The notes under the pieces are model-generated. The model did no database searches. It saw only the letters and a list, made by a program, of their open reading frames with translations, and was not told the origin of the DNA. A stretch of 64,000 nucleotides of DNA from Himantopus leucocephalus. Taxonomy: Eukaryota; Chordata; Aves; Charadriiformes; Recurvirostridae. The number at the start of each line of letters is the position of its first letter. Within the stretch, counting starts at the first letter, position 1. Shown here piece after piece: positions 1 through 12,490 of this stretch. The position numbers and the translations under genes were made by a program. Where the stretch lies: NCBI GenBank assembly GCA_003993805.1, contig RSEF01000001.1:59902204-59966203 (forward strand), given 5' to 3'.

Positions 1-3000
1 GTTCCTACTGAGGTAGAGGCAGGGCTCTTGCACAGTAGCTTCTGTTTAGTAGCAGTCAGGTCATAATTGGCACACGTATAACTTTGGACAAGCCAGAGGA
101 GATGCCTTCTTTTCTCTCCTGGGAGAATTCCAAAGCTTGTATTGACAAGAATAAGTTAAGCAGAACTGGAACAATCTCCTATTTGCATAGTTTTGTTTGT
201 TATTTTTTAATGTGAAAATATGTAAAAAAGACTTCCTGATTTTGTGTGTATTTTTTTCTGCGTGCTTACTGTTTTTTCTTACTCATGACCACTTTTTTTA
301 ACGTAGGCTGCAATGGTATCAACAGAAATAAAGCTTTTTCATTTTATTCAAGATCAACATTTGATATCTGGGTTGAAGATGGGTGTGATTGCAGGTAACT
401 GGCAAAAGGAGAGAATCATCTAATCCAAACTAGTTTTGCCAGTGGGTGTGTTTGGAATGCTGTGCTCCAAACTTCTCTAGTTTTATGTGTTATTGTTTGA
501 AGTGTGTGTCCTCAAATGGTCATATCGATCATTGGATACTCGTTCTCCTGAGAGAGCAAAGCTGCATCAGATTTGAATTACTGTATTTATAGGTGACTTT
601 TGGCAACTTAGTACAGCTACGTTATAGCTTGCTTATGTTAGCTTCTTTGTTTTGTGGATTTGCAGATTATGTTGCAAGTTACAAACTCTGGAAGTGATTT
701 TAATCCTTAGATACTAAAGTCTGATAAGCTACACGAGAAGGTACATTTATTATTTGTATTTACTGTGAAGTCATACTGTGCTATGTAATAAAAACCCACA
801 AGTGATTACTTGTAAGCTGTCTTTAATACTTAGTGAAGAGGTTTAGATAAGCAAAAACTCCCAATTGTTTGGTATATGCCAAGCAGAACTAGTGGTGGTG
901 GTGTGTGTGTGTGGGGGGGGGTATTCTGTTCATTTTTTTTTTCCTAATATGGTTTCTGGAGTGTTTTTTAAATTTTATTTTCAGGAAAGAATAGCACCAG
1001 GGAAATCAATTTTCTGTCCTTGTTGCAAAAATGATTGGGGGGGGGAACGTTTTAATGCTGTCAACCTCTGCTAAAGATTAGAAATTTTCCTTTGAGTTTT
1101 GGGATAATCTGTGACCCCTTAAGGGGTTACTTCTCCCTGTTGGTCCTTGTCAAAAATGACTATTCTCTTTGATTATCAAATGCAGACACATGAATTTTGC
1201 AAATCATGTTTTATGTAAGATGTAATTAGTTTTAGGCTAAGCTATTTCAAGCTTCAATAGTTATATTCCCTTAAGGATACTCTGGCACACTAGACATGGA
1301 TTTTTCTCAGCAGTCTGACCTTTTTAGTTGATGCAATACTCAACTTTGTGATGATGACACTTCGTGTTTGTTTGGGATAACTGAATATTAAGTAGAGCCA
1401 TCCAAACCAGCTGTGCGTTATAAATATACTCTTCCTTAATTCATTTTCCTGTCATGTTTAAAATAGATACCAAGTCACTAAACTAATGGATAATCCAAAT
1501 AGATGAGAGAGTAGAGAATTTCCACAGAAAATTTCTGCAGCTCAAATGCATGTAACTCTGGCTTCATGTGACCAGGAAAACTTGAGAATGTTACGGAATA
1601 AAGTTTGTTATCCAATTTAAAGCACCAAAGTGATGTTTACTAATAATATACTTCATTACCATCAGGTCAGTTGGCAAAAAGCTTAGTATGTGTATATATT
1701 TATATGAGCCACCACAAATAATTTTTTTCTTTTTTTAAATGGAGACTAAAATGTTTACTGCAGGATGTTCACTGAAATGTTTTTAAAGGGATGGGATAGT
1801 ATGGATTTCCATGTTTTCTGTACTATACTTATGGTATAAAATTCATAATACTGAGTATAATCAACACTTGTTATCTGTAATTGAGTACATAAGTCTGGAA
1901 ATATTTAAATAAAATTTCACATTAGGAGCTTGGTATTGTCCATAGAGCAGAGTCAAATTTTGTCTCCCTTTCTTCTTAATACTCTGTCCAAAAGCAGTGT
2001 GTGTTTCAGGGTCCGTCTGCCACTGTATGATCTAGTACAGTCCAAAACCAGGAATTAAATTAGATCTTTAATCTGCTTCTTTACAGTACTTTATTTTTGG
2101 AGCTTCCAAGAAATAACTATATATTATTATATATGTAATTAATATTATTGCACCTGTTGCTTTTATGTCAGAGGAGTAGTTATGAGCATTTAAAAATACT
2201 TAAGATAACCTACACTTGGAGATATCAAATATATTTCATTGTGGGAACAGCCTCCTTGCCCTGTCCCTAAAAAGCCTGAATAACCAGATGAAGCTGACTT
2301 TATGGGACACCTGTAGTGCTCCATCAACCTCTGCCTGGTTGGACGAAGGAAGGTCTACCTGTCCATTACAGTTCAAGGAGCTGAGTTTAGCAAAGTACTG
2401 ATCCTATTAAATATATACCTGGAAGTTAAGCTCCGTGATCTAACTCAGTGCTGTAGTTGTACAGGTAATGTAAGTTGGTACTGAAAGGCTGGTACGCAAC
2501 GCACTAGTCTTGAAGCTGTTCTCTGTTCCTCCTTCTGCCCCCTGTCTTGGGCTGGCTTAAGTGTTAAAAGCAGTTGCATGGTTAAGAGCATCAGACAACT
2601 GATGCTTTTTTTTTTTACTTGCTGGGTTGTTCTGTATTTGCTGGGTTAAACTAAAAGGTTAGCTTCAACGTGGCTGAGGTCCCTGATCAGAATTCACATG
2701 CAACCTCACCAGTGCTTGCATCATATTCTCGCTTTATTTCATCCTTCATATGCAAACGTGACTGCATACTGTGTAATGTAATCTCAACACACTTTATGTG
2801 GAGTGGATGCAATTTTGTTATTAATACACATTCAAAAACATTGATCAGAGGAATAAACTTTTAATTTTTTTAAAGAAACGAGTACAAAAAGATTTTCCCA
2901 TCAACTGAGTGATTACTTTCAGGACGTTCCTCTGGTCCTCCTTTGCTTTTGTTGACATGAGTGTATTAGCATTAGGTGTAAGTCGGCATCTCAGAAATCA

Positions 3001-4799
3001 ACAGGGCTTATCATGCTTTGCTGCTTGTTTAAGGTGCTGCTGATGCAGATCAATACCACTGTGCCACTTACAAGTCGTGTGACATTATTTCAAAATTTAT
3101 ACCTATTTGCATTGAATTTTAAAAGTGTGGCACGAAGATACTAATGAGAAAAGGGAATCTTTTATACAGTAACAGTTAAATCTGATATGTTGCATTTGGT
3201 CTTAACTCGGGCAAGTAAGTGCAGCAAGATCATAAGTCTACCGACTATGCAGCAAGTAGAATGAGAAAAGGGGAGTAGGCCCAAGGTTCTAGAAAGGAAG
3301 AATACAAGAAGAATCAATACTTTTTCAGGTTACTTTTTGTCATCAAAACCCCTTTCAAAGCTAGTTCTGTTGTTCTTAACATTCATTTCTATGACTGGAA
3401 GTATGTAAAGAAACCATCTTGTGTTTTCCACTTTCTGCTCCTGTTCCTTGGTCAGTTTAGCAAAAAACCAATTTAAGTCTGGCAGTCTGTGTTTGCAGAG
3501 CTTGTTCTAAGCATGCTTAAGTTGAAGAATCATCTATGCTATGGTTGCTTACGTGTTTGATGATGAAACGTTTAAAGTGCAGTTTGGGTAATACCTCGGG
3601 TAATTTTTCTTACACGTTTGAGATACGTGACAAATCTTTGCCTAGCTGCAAATACAGAAAAATAATTGTCTGCTCGTTGACCCAAGAGAATTTAATCTGC
3701 CGCTGTACACTTTTACTAGGGTAAATAAATCTTATTCTATTGTATGCTCGGTATAATAAGAAACTGACTGCCATAGAAATGTATTAGAGAGTGACTGCTT
3801 ATCATTGTAAAAATGTGAATTACCTGCATTATCTAGGGTTCTTAGCATATTAATACAGTGGGCAACCACCACTGAAAACACACTTTTTGATTTTTCTCTT
3901 GTATCTAGTAATGAATAGAGTGTTAGGTTGATAAGTTTGTTTTTCAGTTCCCATCCTTCCCCAACATTAGTTTCTTTTGGAAAGCATTTAGCCTCTGATT
4001 AATGAGTAACTGTCTTGTGGGCAGGGGGGCACAGTTGCTACTAAAATTTATTTAGCTAACTAACTTCTATGGAGTAAGCTACCATTCTTTAAAAAAGGAT
4101 GCGTGTGACAAGTCTAACAGTAGGTATGGACAATAAAGTTTTCGTAAATTGTAGCTTTTACAAGACACTCTTTGTGGTTTTTGGTTTGGTAGGGTTTGGT
4201 TTCTTTTTCTTCTGATGTTGTTTGAAGATTTCTTATGTGCAGTCTTTTGTCTTCCTTCACTTTAACCTTCGTATTGGGATTTCTGGTTAATTTTTGTGAT
4301 TCCGTTTTGTAGAGTCATTCAAAAGCTATCCACCATTGTCAGTGGTCACTCTGACCATCTGCATCGGCCATCTTTCTGCCTTTTCTCCTTATTTAATTAT
4401 GACAGCCTTCTAGAAAACATATTTTTACATACCAGAAATGGTTATGTATCGCTGACGTATCAGATAGTGCTTTTCAGGCTGCCAAAGACCTGGATTAGGC
4501 AGCTGTACATGTCCTGTGTGCATTGGGTGCTATTCTCATCCATCTCATTATGTTGGCTTCCACCTACCTTTAACCAGTTCCATGAAACAGAAACCTGGGG
4601 GCACACATGGTGGATAGAGAAGAGCAGAAACATCTTTAGTTGCTTCTGCTGCAGTCAGAAGAGTTTATGCCATCAATTCAGTAGTACTCAAAATCAAACT
4701 TGTGTAGATGATACACGTTTTGCAGGTTGCAAATGGTAAAATGCTGTACATGTAGATAATTGCTGAAGGTATTCATAATAGAACATGTATTTACATAAT
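1..4799. other. 5' flanking or intronic DNA, no gene found
   Basis: This AT-rich stretch holds only short chance reading frames without splice-supported homology to any family I recognise. Visible simple sequence includes a GT/GGT run followed by a G run near 894-920 and poly-T tracts. There is no recognisable RNA gene or CR1 end. It lies upstream of the first CpG-rich segment and is probably intergenic DNA 5' of ATF7IP. Confidence 0.6.
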
Positions 4800-4979
4800 C
4801 ACTTTTAAATTGTGTGGTTTACTTACCCCATTTTGTATTTAATTTTTATTCTCAAGACGCCTTATCTGTTTATGGAGTTTCTTTTCTTGGTTCAGCCTGC
4901 TCACCTTTCCAGATCCCACACTGGCTTTCGTTCGAGTGCGCGAATTGTACGGGTGTGTCTCTGGTGAGGTGTGACTTAC

Positions 4980-5102
4980 CAAGGGGTGACTCAGGAGCCA
5001 AAAAGGAAGTTTTTAACTTCAGGTGTCAGAGTCCATGTTTAATAAGGATTCAATGACATGTGTTGCGGATGACTCAATTGTCATGTCACCGAAGTGACGT
5101 GG
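4980..5102. promoter_or_regulatory. AP-1/CRE-like site cluster before CpG island 1
   Basis: Two perfect AP-1 motifs TGACTCA occur at 4987-4993 and 5070-5076, and a CRE-like TGACGTGG at 5095-5102. The second AP-1 site is flanked by a short inverted repeat, TGACATG near 5054 and CATGTCA near 5082. The cluster lies about 130 bases before the CpG-rich segment, which fits a promoter-proximal enhancer. The motifs are seen; the function is inferred. Confidence 0.35.
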
Positions 5103-5229
5103 GGTATTAAACAGTCGAGAGTAAGAAAGATGTTTTCTGTTCCTCCTTGCTTAGGAATGAAGGCGGGAAAGAAGCTTATGTTTTGATTTGAACAGAGAAT
5201 TACTTCAGAAATTACTTTTTTTTTTTCTA

Positions 5230-5760
5230 TTTTAAAAAACGCCACCAAAACACGCAGAACCCTGGGGGAGCCAAGTGTGCCACACCGCCACGTAACGCCT
5301 CTGCTTTTGGCACAAAACTGTGAAGATCGGGTCTCCCTTCGTTCCTCGTGTTTGCAGCGGGGCTGTTCCTCTGCGCCTCCTGGGCAGCGCCCGCGTCGCG
5401 CGTACACGTCTCGGGCGGAGGAGGCCCTGCCCGGCGTGTTCTCATACGTGCGCCACGTCACCATCGGGGAGGCGCTCCGTCGCGCCCCGGCTGGGTGACG
5501 CACCAGGGCGCCCGTTCTATTTTTAGCCGGTTGCCGGGCAGATTTGCACGGGCCTGCGCCTGCTGGGGTGGCTCCGCCTCGCCGTTGCGGAGCGGTTTAT
5601 GCAAAGCAGCTCTCCCGCAGCCAATCCCGAGCGGGTATGCAAATTTTCCGCCGTCGCCGGCCATCAGGCAGGGGAAGTTTGGCTCTGCCGGGCCGGGAGG
5701 TGGGGAGGGGGCGAGGTGGGTGCGGGCCCCCCCCCAGGCCCCTCTCCCACACCCACAGAC
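5230..5760. promoter_or_regulatory. CpG island 1, candidate ATF7IP promoter
   Basis: The segment is strongly GC-rich and dense in CpG against an AT-rich background, the usual look of a vertebrate housekeeping promoter or first exon. Motifs seen are a MEF2-like CTATTTTTAG at 5517-5526, a CCAAT box at 5621-5625 and a perfect octamer ATGCAAAT at 5637-5644, with a second ATGCAAA at 5599-5605. Open frames on both strands here follow from GC richness and lack of stops and are not treated as genes. I cannot place the transcription start or the splice donor of the noncoding first exon. ATF7IP is the nearest downstream gene on the + strand, but divergent transcription is possible. Confidence 0.6.
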
Positions 5761-8099
5761 AGAAAAATTTATCATTTCACGTGGGAAATAAGCAAATAGC
5801 CTTCCTGCCCCCCAAATCTAAAGGTTAGGAAAAGTCCCTACCAGGCTTCAATTAGATGAAATTGTGAAACAGCTGGTTCCTTCACATACTGCAGACCTGC
5901 CTCCTCCAGTCTGAGGTGGGATTCGGCAGTGACCTCTGTGTGTGGAAGCACTGGTCCACGCAAGGCAGCACTGCCCATCCTGAGAAAGGTTATCTTCCCT
6001 AGAGGAAATAATGATAACACTTCCTAAAACAAGAGGTTTGCGCAGCCAACTAATCCACCGCTATTTCAGTTCCATTTTAAATTGTTGCTTTTTTGTTACT
6101 GAGAAAATGCAATCTTTGCAAAAAAAAAAAAAATCTGAAAAGCGATGTATGGATGACAATAACATTTTGATGCAGGATCACATTTTTTTGTTGCAAGTTT
6201 TCTTTTCATTTCCGTTTCTTCTGGCATTTGAGAAGCCACCTCAGGGGACCGCTGTTAGCATCAGACAGCTCACCTCTGAAATGTGATGTCACCACATTGC
6301 AACAGTTTGAACCAAAATATGTAATATGTGAACTAGTTTAGAAAATACTTTACATACAGAATGTTAAAGGTAAATATATCGATTTTTTCATTAGGATAGT
6401 GTTACTCTGGTTTTCATCTCATGAGACTTGTAAAGAGATCTGCCTTGAAAGGATGCAGTTCTGTAGAAATTAGTGATACCTTCTTACAGCTGTAGCCTGA
6501 TGAATTTTCACTTGAAATTTCACCTATAAAAGGAAAAAAAAGTACTGTCTTTTATAACGTACAGAAGAACCTGAACATGAACGGAGTATCTTGCCTTTTG
6601 GGGTTTTTTAAAAGGATTTTTTTCACAGTTTCTCATATTTTTTGGTCTGCATGTACACGAACAATTAATTCACGTTGCTTAGGTTTTAAGTTTGAAATAT
6701 CAGAAGTTGGGTAAGTTTTTAGTTGTAGATGTGTTCTGGCAGTTATTGTCCACTTCCACGGAATTATTAGCTCGTCATAATTAAGGATTACGGTAGCTGT
6801 TCATTCTGTGCCAAAGATGGAATTGCCATTTAATATTTAAACTGTATATAATAAAAATATTCCCCAAATGTATCTTAAAATGCACAAATTCAATTTTATA
6901 TAAAACTTTAGTAAATCCATTTTTTACAGAAAGAAACATAGTTAGTGCTTTAGCTTGTGCTAAAAAATCCATCTGTAAGAAAGATGAACAGATACTTCAA
7001 ACAGCAGTAATGGTTTGGTGTTTGGAGATCTCGCAGCTGAATTGAAAGCTGTTTTGAGTTGTTGATGACAGTTGAAATCTCTTAACACTGATGGGAAGTA
7101 AGAAAACACAGTATCTACCACTGGTACTCTGGCTGAGTTACACTCAAGCAGTTTACTGGTTTAATGACCTAAAAGGCTGTTAAAATTCAGTTTACAGAAA
7201 AAGACAAAACTCTTCTTGGAGAATGAGCTTAAGCTTCATGCACCGAAGAGTGGATGTTTCTAAGGCACTTTGAGTTGTTTGTGTAAGGCTAACTGGAGTA
7301 TATACTTTAATTAAAGGTTATCTAGGAAAGATTCTCACTTGTTTTCCATCCTTCCATCTTCAAAAGTAGACATTTTATGTGTAGTAGTCATCAAGGCATA
7401 AACTGATGAACAATGTAAGGACAATTCTGCAAAACCATCAGCAGATGAAAGATCTTAGTTGTGTAAATGGACCTGACAGTCCTTTTTTTCCCCATGAGGA
7501 ATCCATTTTTTCTCATGAGGCATAGCAGCCTCACGGGAAAAGAACTCTAAAATTACTAATTTAGTATGAGAAACGTTTCATGAGCCAAAGTCAAAGGTGG
7601 TGGTATCCTCTGGAGGTGAAGACACAGGACAACTGCTTAATGCACTGTGACATCAAAGTGACGAGAGCATAGTTCAAGTTTGTACATGAAGTTGTCGATC
7701 AAGGAGAGTACACAAAACTGTACAACCTGTTTGAACCCGTACTGTGGATTTACTCTGGTTTACCAAGCCTGTAACCATACATTTGGGTGTTTTTCTTAGG
7801 CATAGATACACGTGTGGACTTAATGTTTTGTGAGACTGATTTTTCAAAAGGCAGTTCCCAAGGGTGGGGGAGAATGACCTCTCCTTTCAAGGCAGAAGTC
7901 ACTGCACTCATGAAAAAACGCTTATTTTCATGCTTCTATTGGGGCACTAGAGAAGCACGGGCAGTGCACAGTATTTGAAGAAAAAGAAAGGTTACCAGCT
8001 GCTGTACTTGAACCGTGTTTGGCTCTCAGCAGGTTTTTTTGATTCAACAGAAATTCACTAGTCTTAAAATAGCCTAAAAAAATCTCCTGCATCTTAAAC
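5761..8099. other. Spacer between the two CpG islands
   Basis: AT-rich DNA with short chance frames only. I see no CR1, LTR or RNA gene. Confidence 0.55.
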
Positions 8100-8560
8100 A
8101 CCGAATCTTTACTGTGGCCGCGCACCCCCTGGGCACTGCGCTGGCGGGTTCACGCTTCTGTGCAGCTCCAGGTCTCGAACTAAAAACCTTTAACTTTTTC
8201 TTACGTCCTTTACCACCTCTTTGGAAAATCTTGTTAGTTTACCGCGAACCCGCTCGCCCGCCCCGTGCGCCCCCGCGTTCGCGTGCACGCCCCCGGCCGA
8301 CTTCCTGCCGGCGGCCTGCTGGGGCTTTGTTGCTGGGCAGAATTTAAGGTGCTGCCGTCTGATTGGCTGCCGTGCAGCCGTTCCTTCCAGCCAATCGGAG
8401 ACGGGGCTGGAGTCGGTTCCCCCGCAGCGCCGAGGCGACGGGCTGCGGGCGGGCGGGCGCGTCCCGCGGGGGGCGGCGGGGGCGCAGCGGGCTCCCCCTC
8501 GGGTGCGCTGGCGGCACTACAGGGCTCTGCTGCAAGGGGAGAATGCCGCTGGTTTCTTAA
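8100..8560. promoter_or_regulatory. CpG island 2 with paired CCAAT boxes, candidate ATF7IP promoter
   Basis: A second GC- and CpG-rich block. It contains CTGATTGGCT at 8359-8368 (an inverted CCAAT box with the full NF-Y consensus flank) and a direct CCAAT at 8391-8395 about 30 bases on, followed by G-rich Sp1-type sequence around 8445-8480. An AT-rich GAATTTAAGG lies at 8340-8349. Paired NF-Y boxes followed by GC boxes are typical of TATA-poor promoters. It lies 5.5 kb upstream of the ATF7IP start codon, so it could be the main or an alternative promoter with a noncoding first exon spliced to 14078. The donor is not identified. Confidence 0.6.
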
Positions 8561-8599
8561 AGCGCGAACCTCAGTACTGGGTATTAAACACGGGGGGGG

Positions 8600-11500
8600 A
8601 GGGGGGGATATAACCTAAAGAATTTTTTTATTTTTTTTTTTAATTACCGTGGACCTTGTATTGCTGTATGTGCACTGGGTGAAATAGGGCAGGATGGTGA
8701 CATAATTTTTTTTTTTTTTCTCAGAAAATGGCACACCCTTCTTTCACTTTGTTCAGCCAACACTAACGTAATTTTAGCCTAAAAGGGAGGAAAACGCAAA
8801 TCGTGGTGTGCTGAAGGAAATACTTTTTGCACTTATACGTCCTCTGGTTTATTACATTTTAAAATAAAGGCATACTTGCATGTGGATTTCAGTAGGCTGG
8901 TGGTGTGTTATCTTGCATTCAGTCCAAGTAGACTTGTATTAGGGGTAGAAACCCAAATTATGGGCACACTCTTACAGAATGCATGCTGAAATAGTAGGTC
9001 ACAAAGGGTTATCTTTCTTCTTTGAAAAAAAAATTTTAATTTCTGACTGTATCAATATTGCTATAGAGGATTTCAACTGAAAACTGCTTTTTATGAACCG
9101 CTACTTAAAAGGTAGGTTCTATTCACCACTTTCGTTCTCTGGGACTCTTCATCTAGAACAAAATACTCCTGACCGTTTGCTGCCTCGCCTTCCTTGATTT
9201 GACTATGTTACATTTTAAGTAGACTTGCATATTTGAGCATTGATTTTCACGATCCAAGTCTTGTCTTCCTCCATGTAGTTCTTGTGCTTTGGCAAATGTT
9301 TTCTGGTTGTGGCGGTCTTGGCTAGCACCGCCTGCGCGCCAGGAACCCCGTGCCAGTGCTGTTCTAGACTGATGATACTACGCAAACCCCGTTGTGCGCT
9401 ATTGTTTAGATTCCAGCTTCCCTCCTCCCTCCCGTGTTTCCATGACCTTCTCTTTGTCTGCTGCCTGTTACCAGGCAGGATTCAGGCAGCTGCTTGCTGA
9501 TTGGCTAACGTTTTGAGCAGCTCTTGGGCTGCTCATCTGAGCACACGTTTATAGGCTAATCCATAGCAGCTAAGCTAATACCGTCCTTTGTTGCTTTAGG
9601 GCTGTGATCTCTCTACAGAGTAGGAGTAATAATAACAAAGGAAATTGAGGAAAAACTTTCTAATTGGCTGAGAGAGGAGGCCTTCATTTATTCCTAGCTG
9701 CACTGGCACATTTTGGGTTTTGCCATGTAGCACGCATTCGGTCATGAGAAAGAAATGTCCAAATATTATTGGAGGGAGGTGCCTAATGGTGTGTTTGTGT
9801 CTCTCATGCTGAAGTATGTATGACTTTCAAGCCTAAAAAGAAAAAGGGAATTTTCATAAATGGTATCTAAACAAATGTACGCAGTGTTTGTGTGTGGTGG
9901 TGTTTCAGAATTGATTCTTGTATTTTTTAAAAATCAAAGCAAAAAAAGCAACGCAAAACCTACTACCTTATTTACAGCATTTAACCCTTACACGCTTAGC
10001 TCTACATGCAGGAGTCATTTTGTGCTGTTCCGTACAAATGTCTGCCTTTGAAATAAAAGATGCGTCTCCGTTGGCTTGGTGCCTGGGCCGCTCATTTTCC
10101 TTCTTGTGACTTGGTCACACGATGAGTAAAAACTGAAAATACCCAAGCATCAGATGAGGGAAGTGCATAGCAAACGTCACTAAACATTGTGTTGTTACAT
10201 ATAGAGGGAGATTACCAACATTCATTTAGAGCACTACTAGTTTTAACTGCTTTATTTGCGCAAGTCTGAATTCCCGTAACCTGCTCTGGAGTTGCTCTCT
10301 GAGGGGCAACCTCCTTACCCCTCTGACAGACTGGAAGGCAGTATTTATTAGCTGGCTGCTGATTGGCTTGCAGCAGTATGACCAAACCTGTCTGGACTGG
10401 TTACTGATTTATTTGTTTCTTCTGTTACTTGGCTCTCACATGAGATCTCTTACTTGGCTGCAGTGTGCTCCCTTGTGGGTATGGCTGGAAACACTTTAAG
10501 GCTGGTCTGCAATGATACATGATATTTAGCTGTTAAGCATCATTTAGTGTTCATCTTTTAATCTCATCTATGCTTGTAATTTTGTCACTTAGGGTTGCTT
10601 TTAGTGGATATTCTTTGGTTGCAAAAGATTGTGGGATTGAGCTGAAAATATGCATGAGTTACTCAAATAACCATCTAACAATGGAATTTTATGAGAAGCC
10701 TTTTTTCGTGCACGTTCACTGTAGAACTGTATTAGAGCTTTGTTTTTAAACTAGATTTTGGATATAATACTAAGATATAAAGTTAACATAATTTCGAAAT
10801 ATCAGAAATTTAAGCTTATTCATTTAGTATTTTTTTAAGAAAAAAGTAAGGATGCATCAATATAAAGGTATTCTGATATTTAATTTTTAAGACTGCTATT
10901 CTTGGAAAATTTAAAAAGAAAGTGCCCTTCGTTTTACTCTGGTTTTACTGTATTTTATTTTATCTTAAAGTAGTAATGAAAGGCTGCTTAGATGATTAAG
11001 GAAACTAGAGCAGAAAATATTTGTGTTAAGTTGTATTTTATAATTACTCAAGTGATGCAGTTATGAATTTGATTTTAAGTTATCTGTGAACACTTTATTA
11101 ATCTGTTAGTGTATCTTCTGGTCATAGTAGAAGTAGGATTGTGAATTTTGTAATATAAGAACTTTTAAATTCTGGGTAATGCTTATAAAAGAAAGCATTG
11201 TGGTTCGGGAGATCAAACTATTTGTCTGTCTTAATTTTGATACAAAGGCCGTGTATCCTTGTACTACATTAAGAAGACTATCACTAGCTGGTAAGCTATT
11301 AGGAGCTCTTGGAATTGTTCAAGGTTAGCCAAGCCTGGAATTCTCTGTTTTTTTCCAAATTGGCTCTGCAAGCTACACATCTGTAACAGCATGCATCTTA
11401 GTTGTAGGGGATTATACGCATGGAACGTGAGTATGATGGTCAGTATTCTGTTAGTGGCAGTGATACATACTTTTATAGTGAGGTGAAAAAACGTGCTTTA

Positions 11501-12304
11501 CATTCTAAGTTCTTGGGTAGAAGGAAGCGATGTGCTTTCAAAAACTGCACGTGCACTTCTGAAATACTAGAGGGTTTTATATGCTTCTCCTAAGTTCAGG
11601 ACTAGAATTACTGTGTTAAATATATCTTTTCTGGAGAAGTATGAAGATACTGTATTTAGCATGTAGACAGCTCTGGGAGGACATTAACAGCTGGAGTTCA
11701 TATTTGTTCTCATCACATAACCATTTTCAGTCAGATCATTTTCTAAAAACAAGTAAACTGTTGTTGCAGATCAGTGTCTCTTATAAGTGTTATATTTTGC
11801 TCCCACTAGTGGCAATGCAGCAATAGACAATCCTGTTCAGAAAATCTAGCTCAGACTGGCAAAAATTCATTTCTTAATGGTATTATTGAGAGTATGTAAA
11901 TAGAGCCGATACAACCTCCTGTGAAGATTTGTTCGTCTGTTCCTGAGGTGTGAATGGAAGTGTTATTTAAGCACCATCAGTTACTCAAATACATGGATTC
12001 TAGATTGTCATGCAGAAAAGAACTGAAATAAAGTGGAAGGGAGTCTCAGTGTTTTGTTAATAGGAAATGCAAAACACGGAAAAATTTTTTTTTTTTTTTT
12101 AATCATACTGCTTTCTATTTTCCTCGTACTTTTGCCAGATCATGTTAAATACATGTAAAAGAAGCCTTATAACTGTAAAATACAGTATGTCATGATTGTA
12201 AGATTTAGAGTTTGTCTTGATAGTTGAATTCATGTGGTACGTTAGAATATTGTAGTTGGGTAATGTATAAATATTAAATAATTTCCTTCATAAACAAACT
12301 GTTC
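8600..12304. other. Probable first intron of ATF7IP, no gene
   Basis: AT-rich DNA with poly-A/T runs and, apart from the CCAAT boxes listed separately, no feature I can support. Confidence 0.5.
9497..10368 (+). promoter_or_regulatory. Further NF-Y type inverted CCAAT boxes
   Basis: The 10-mer CTGATTGGCT, identical to the one in CpG island 2, recurs at 9497-9506 and 10359-10368, with a variant CTAATTGGCT at 9660-9669, all in the same orientation. This matches the NF-Y consensus. Function as proximal elements is inferred; chance recurrence is possible because the core is only five bases. Confidence 0.3.
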
Positions 12305-12490
12305 CAAGTGTCCACGAAGGATCCAGCAGAGGACTACCAAAATGATAGGAGCCTAAAGCACGTGACCTACGATGAGATGCTGAGGGAGCTTGAAAACTTT
12401 AATCTGCTGAAGAGAAGGCTAAAGGGCAATCTTAATGGTCACCTAAATAAACCTTGTAGGCAAGGCTGGTTACAAAGAGGGTGGAGCAAA
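12305..12490 (+). repeat. CR1 LINE fragment, sense strand (end of the reverse transcriptase region)
   Basis: Translation on the + strand gives a frame with the pattern TYDEMLRELENF and LLKRRLKGNL, which matches the C-terminal part of CR1 ORF2, where the consensus reads like YEERLRELGLF...KRRLRGDL. It is about 60 codons long with no promoter or poly-A end. It is a short, diverged 5'-truncated relic and not a gene. Confidence 0.7.

Noticed and set aside
4296..4739. 147-codon frame
   Set aside because: No ATG at its start, rich in Phe, Cys and Trp as chance frames often are, and no recognisable domain.
5081..5828. Overlapping frames of 60-147 codons on both strands in CpG island 1
   Set aside because: GC-rich DNA lacks stops; the frames overlap on both strands, are Arg/Pro/Ala-rich and resemble no protein family.
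8114..8618. Frames up to 130 codons in CpG island 2
   Set aside because: Same GC-bias effect; no family resemblance and promoter motifs lie within them.
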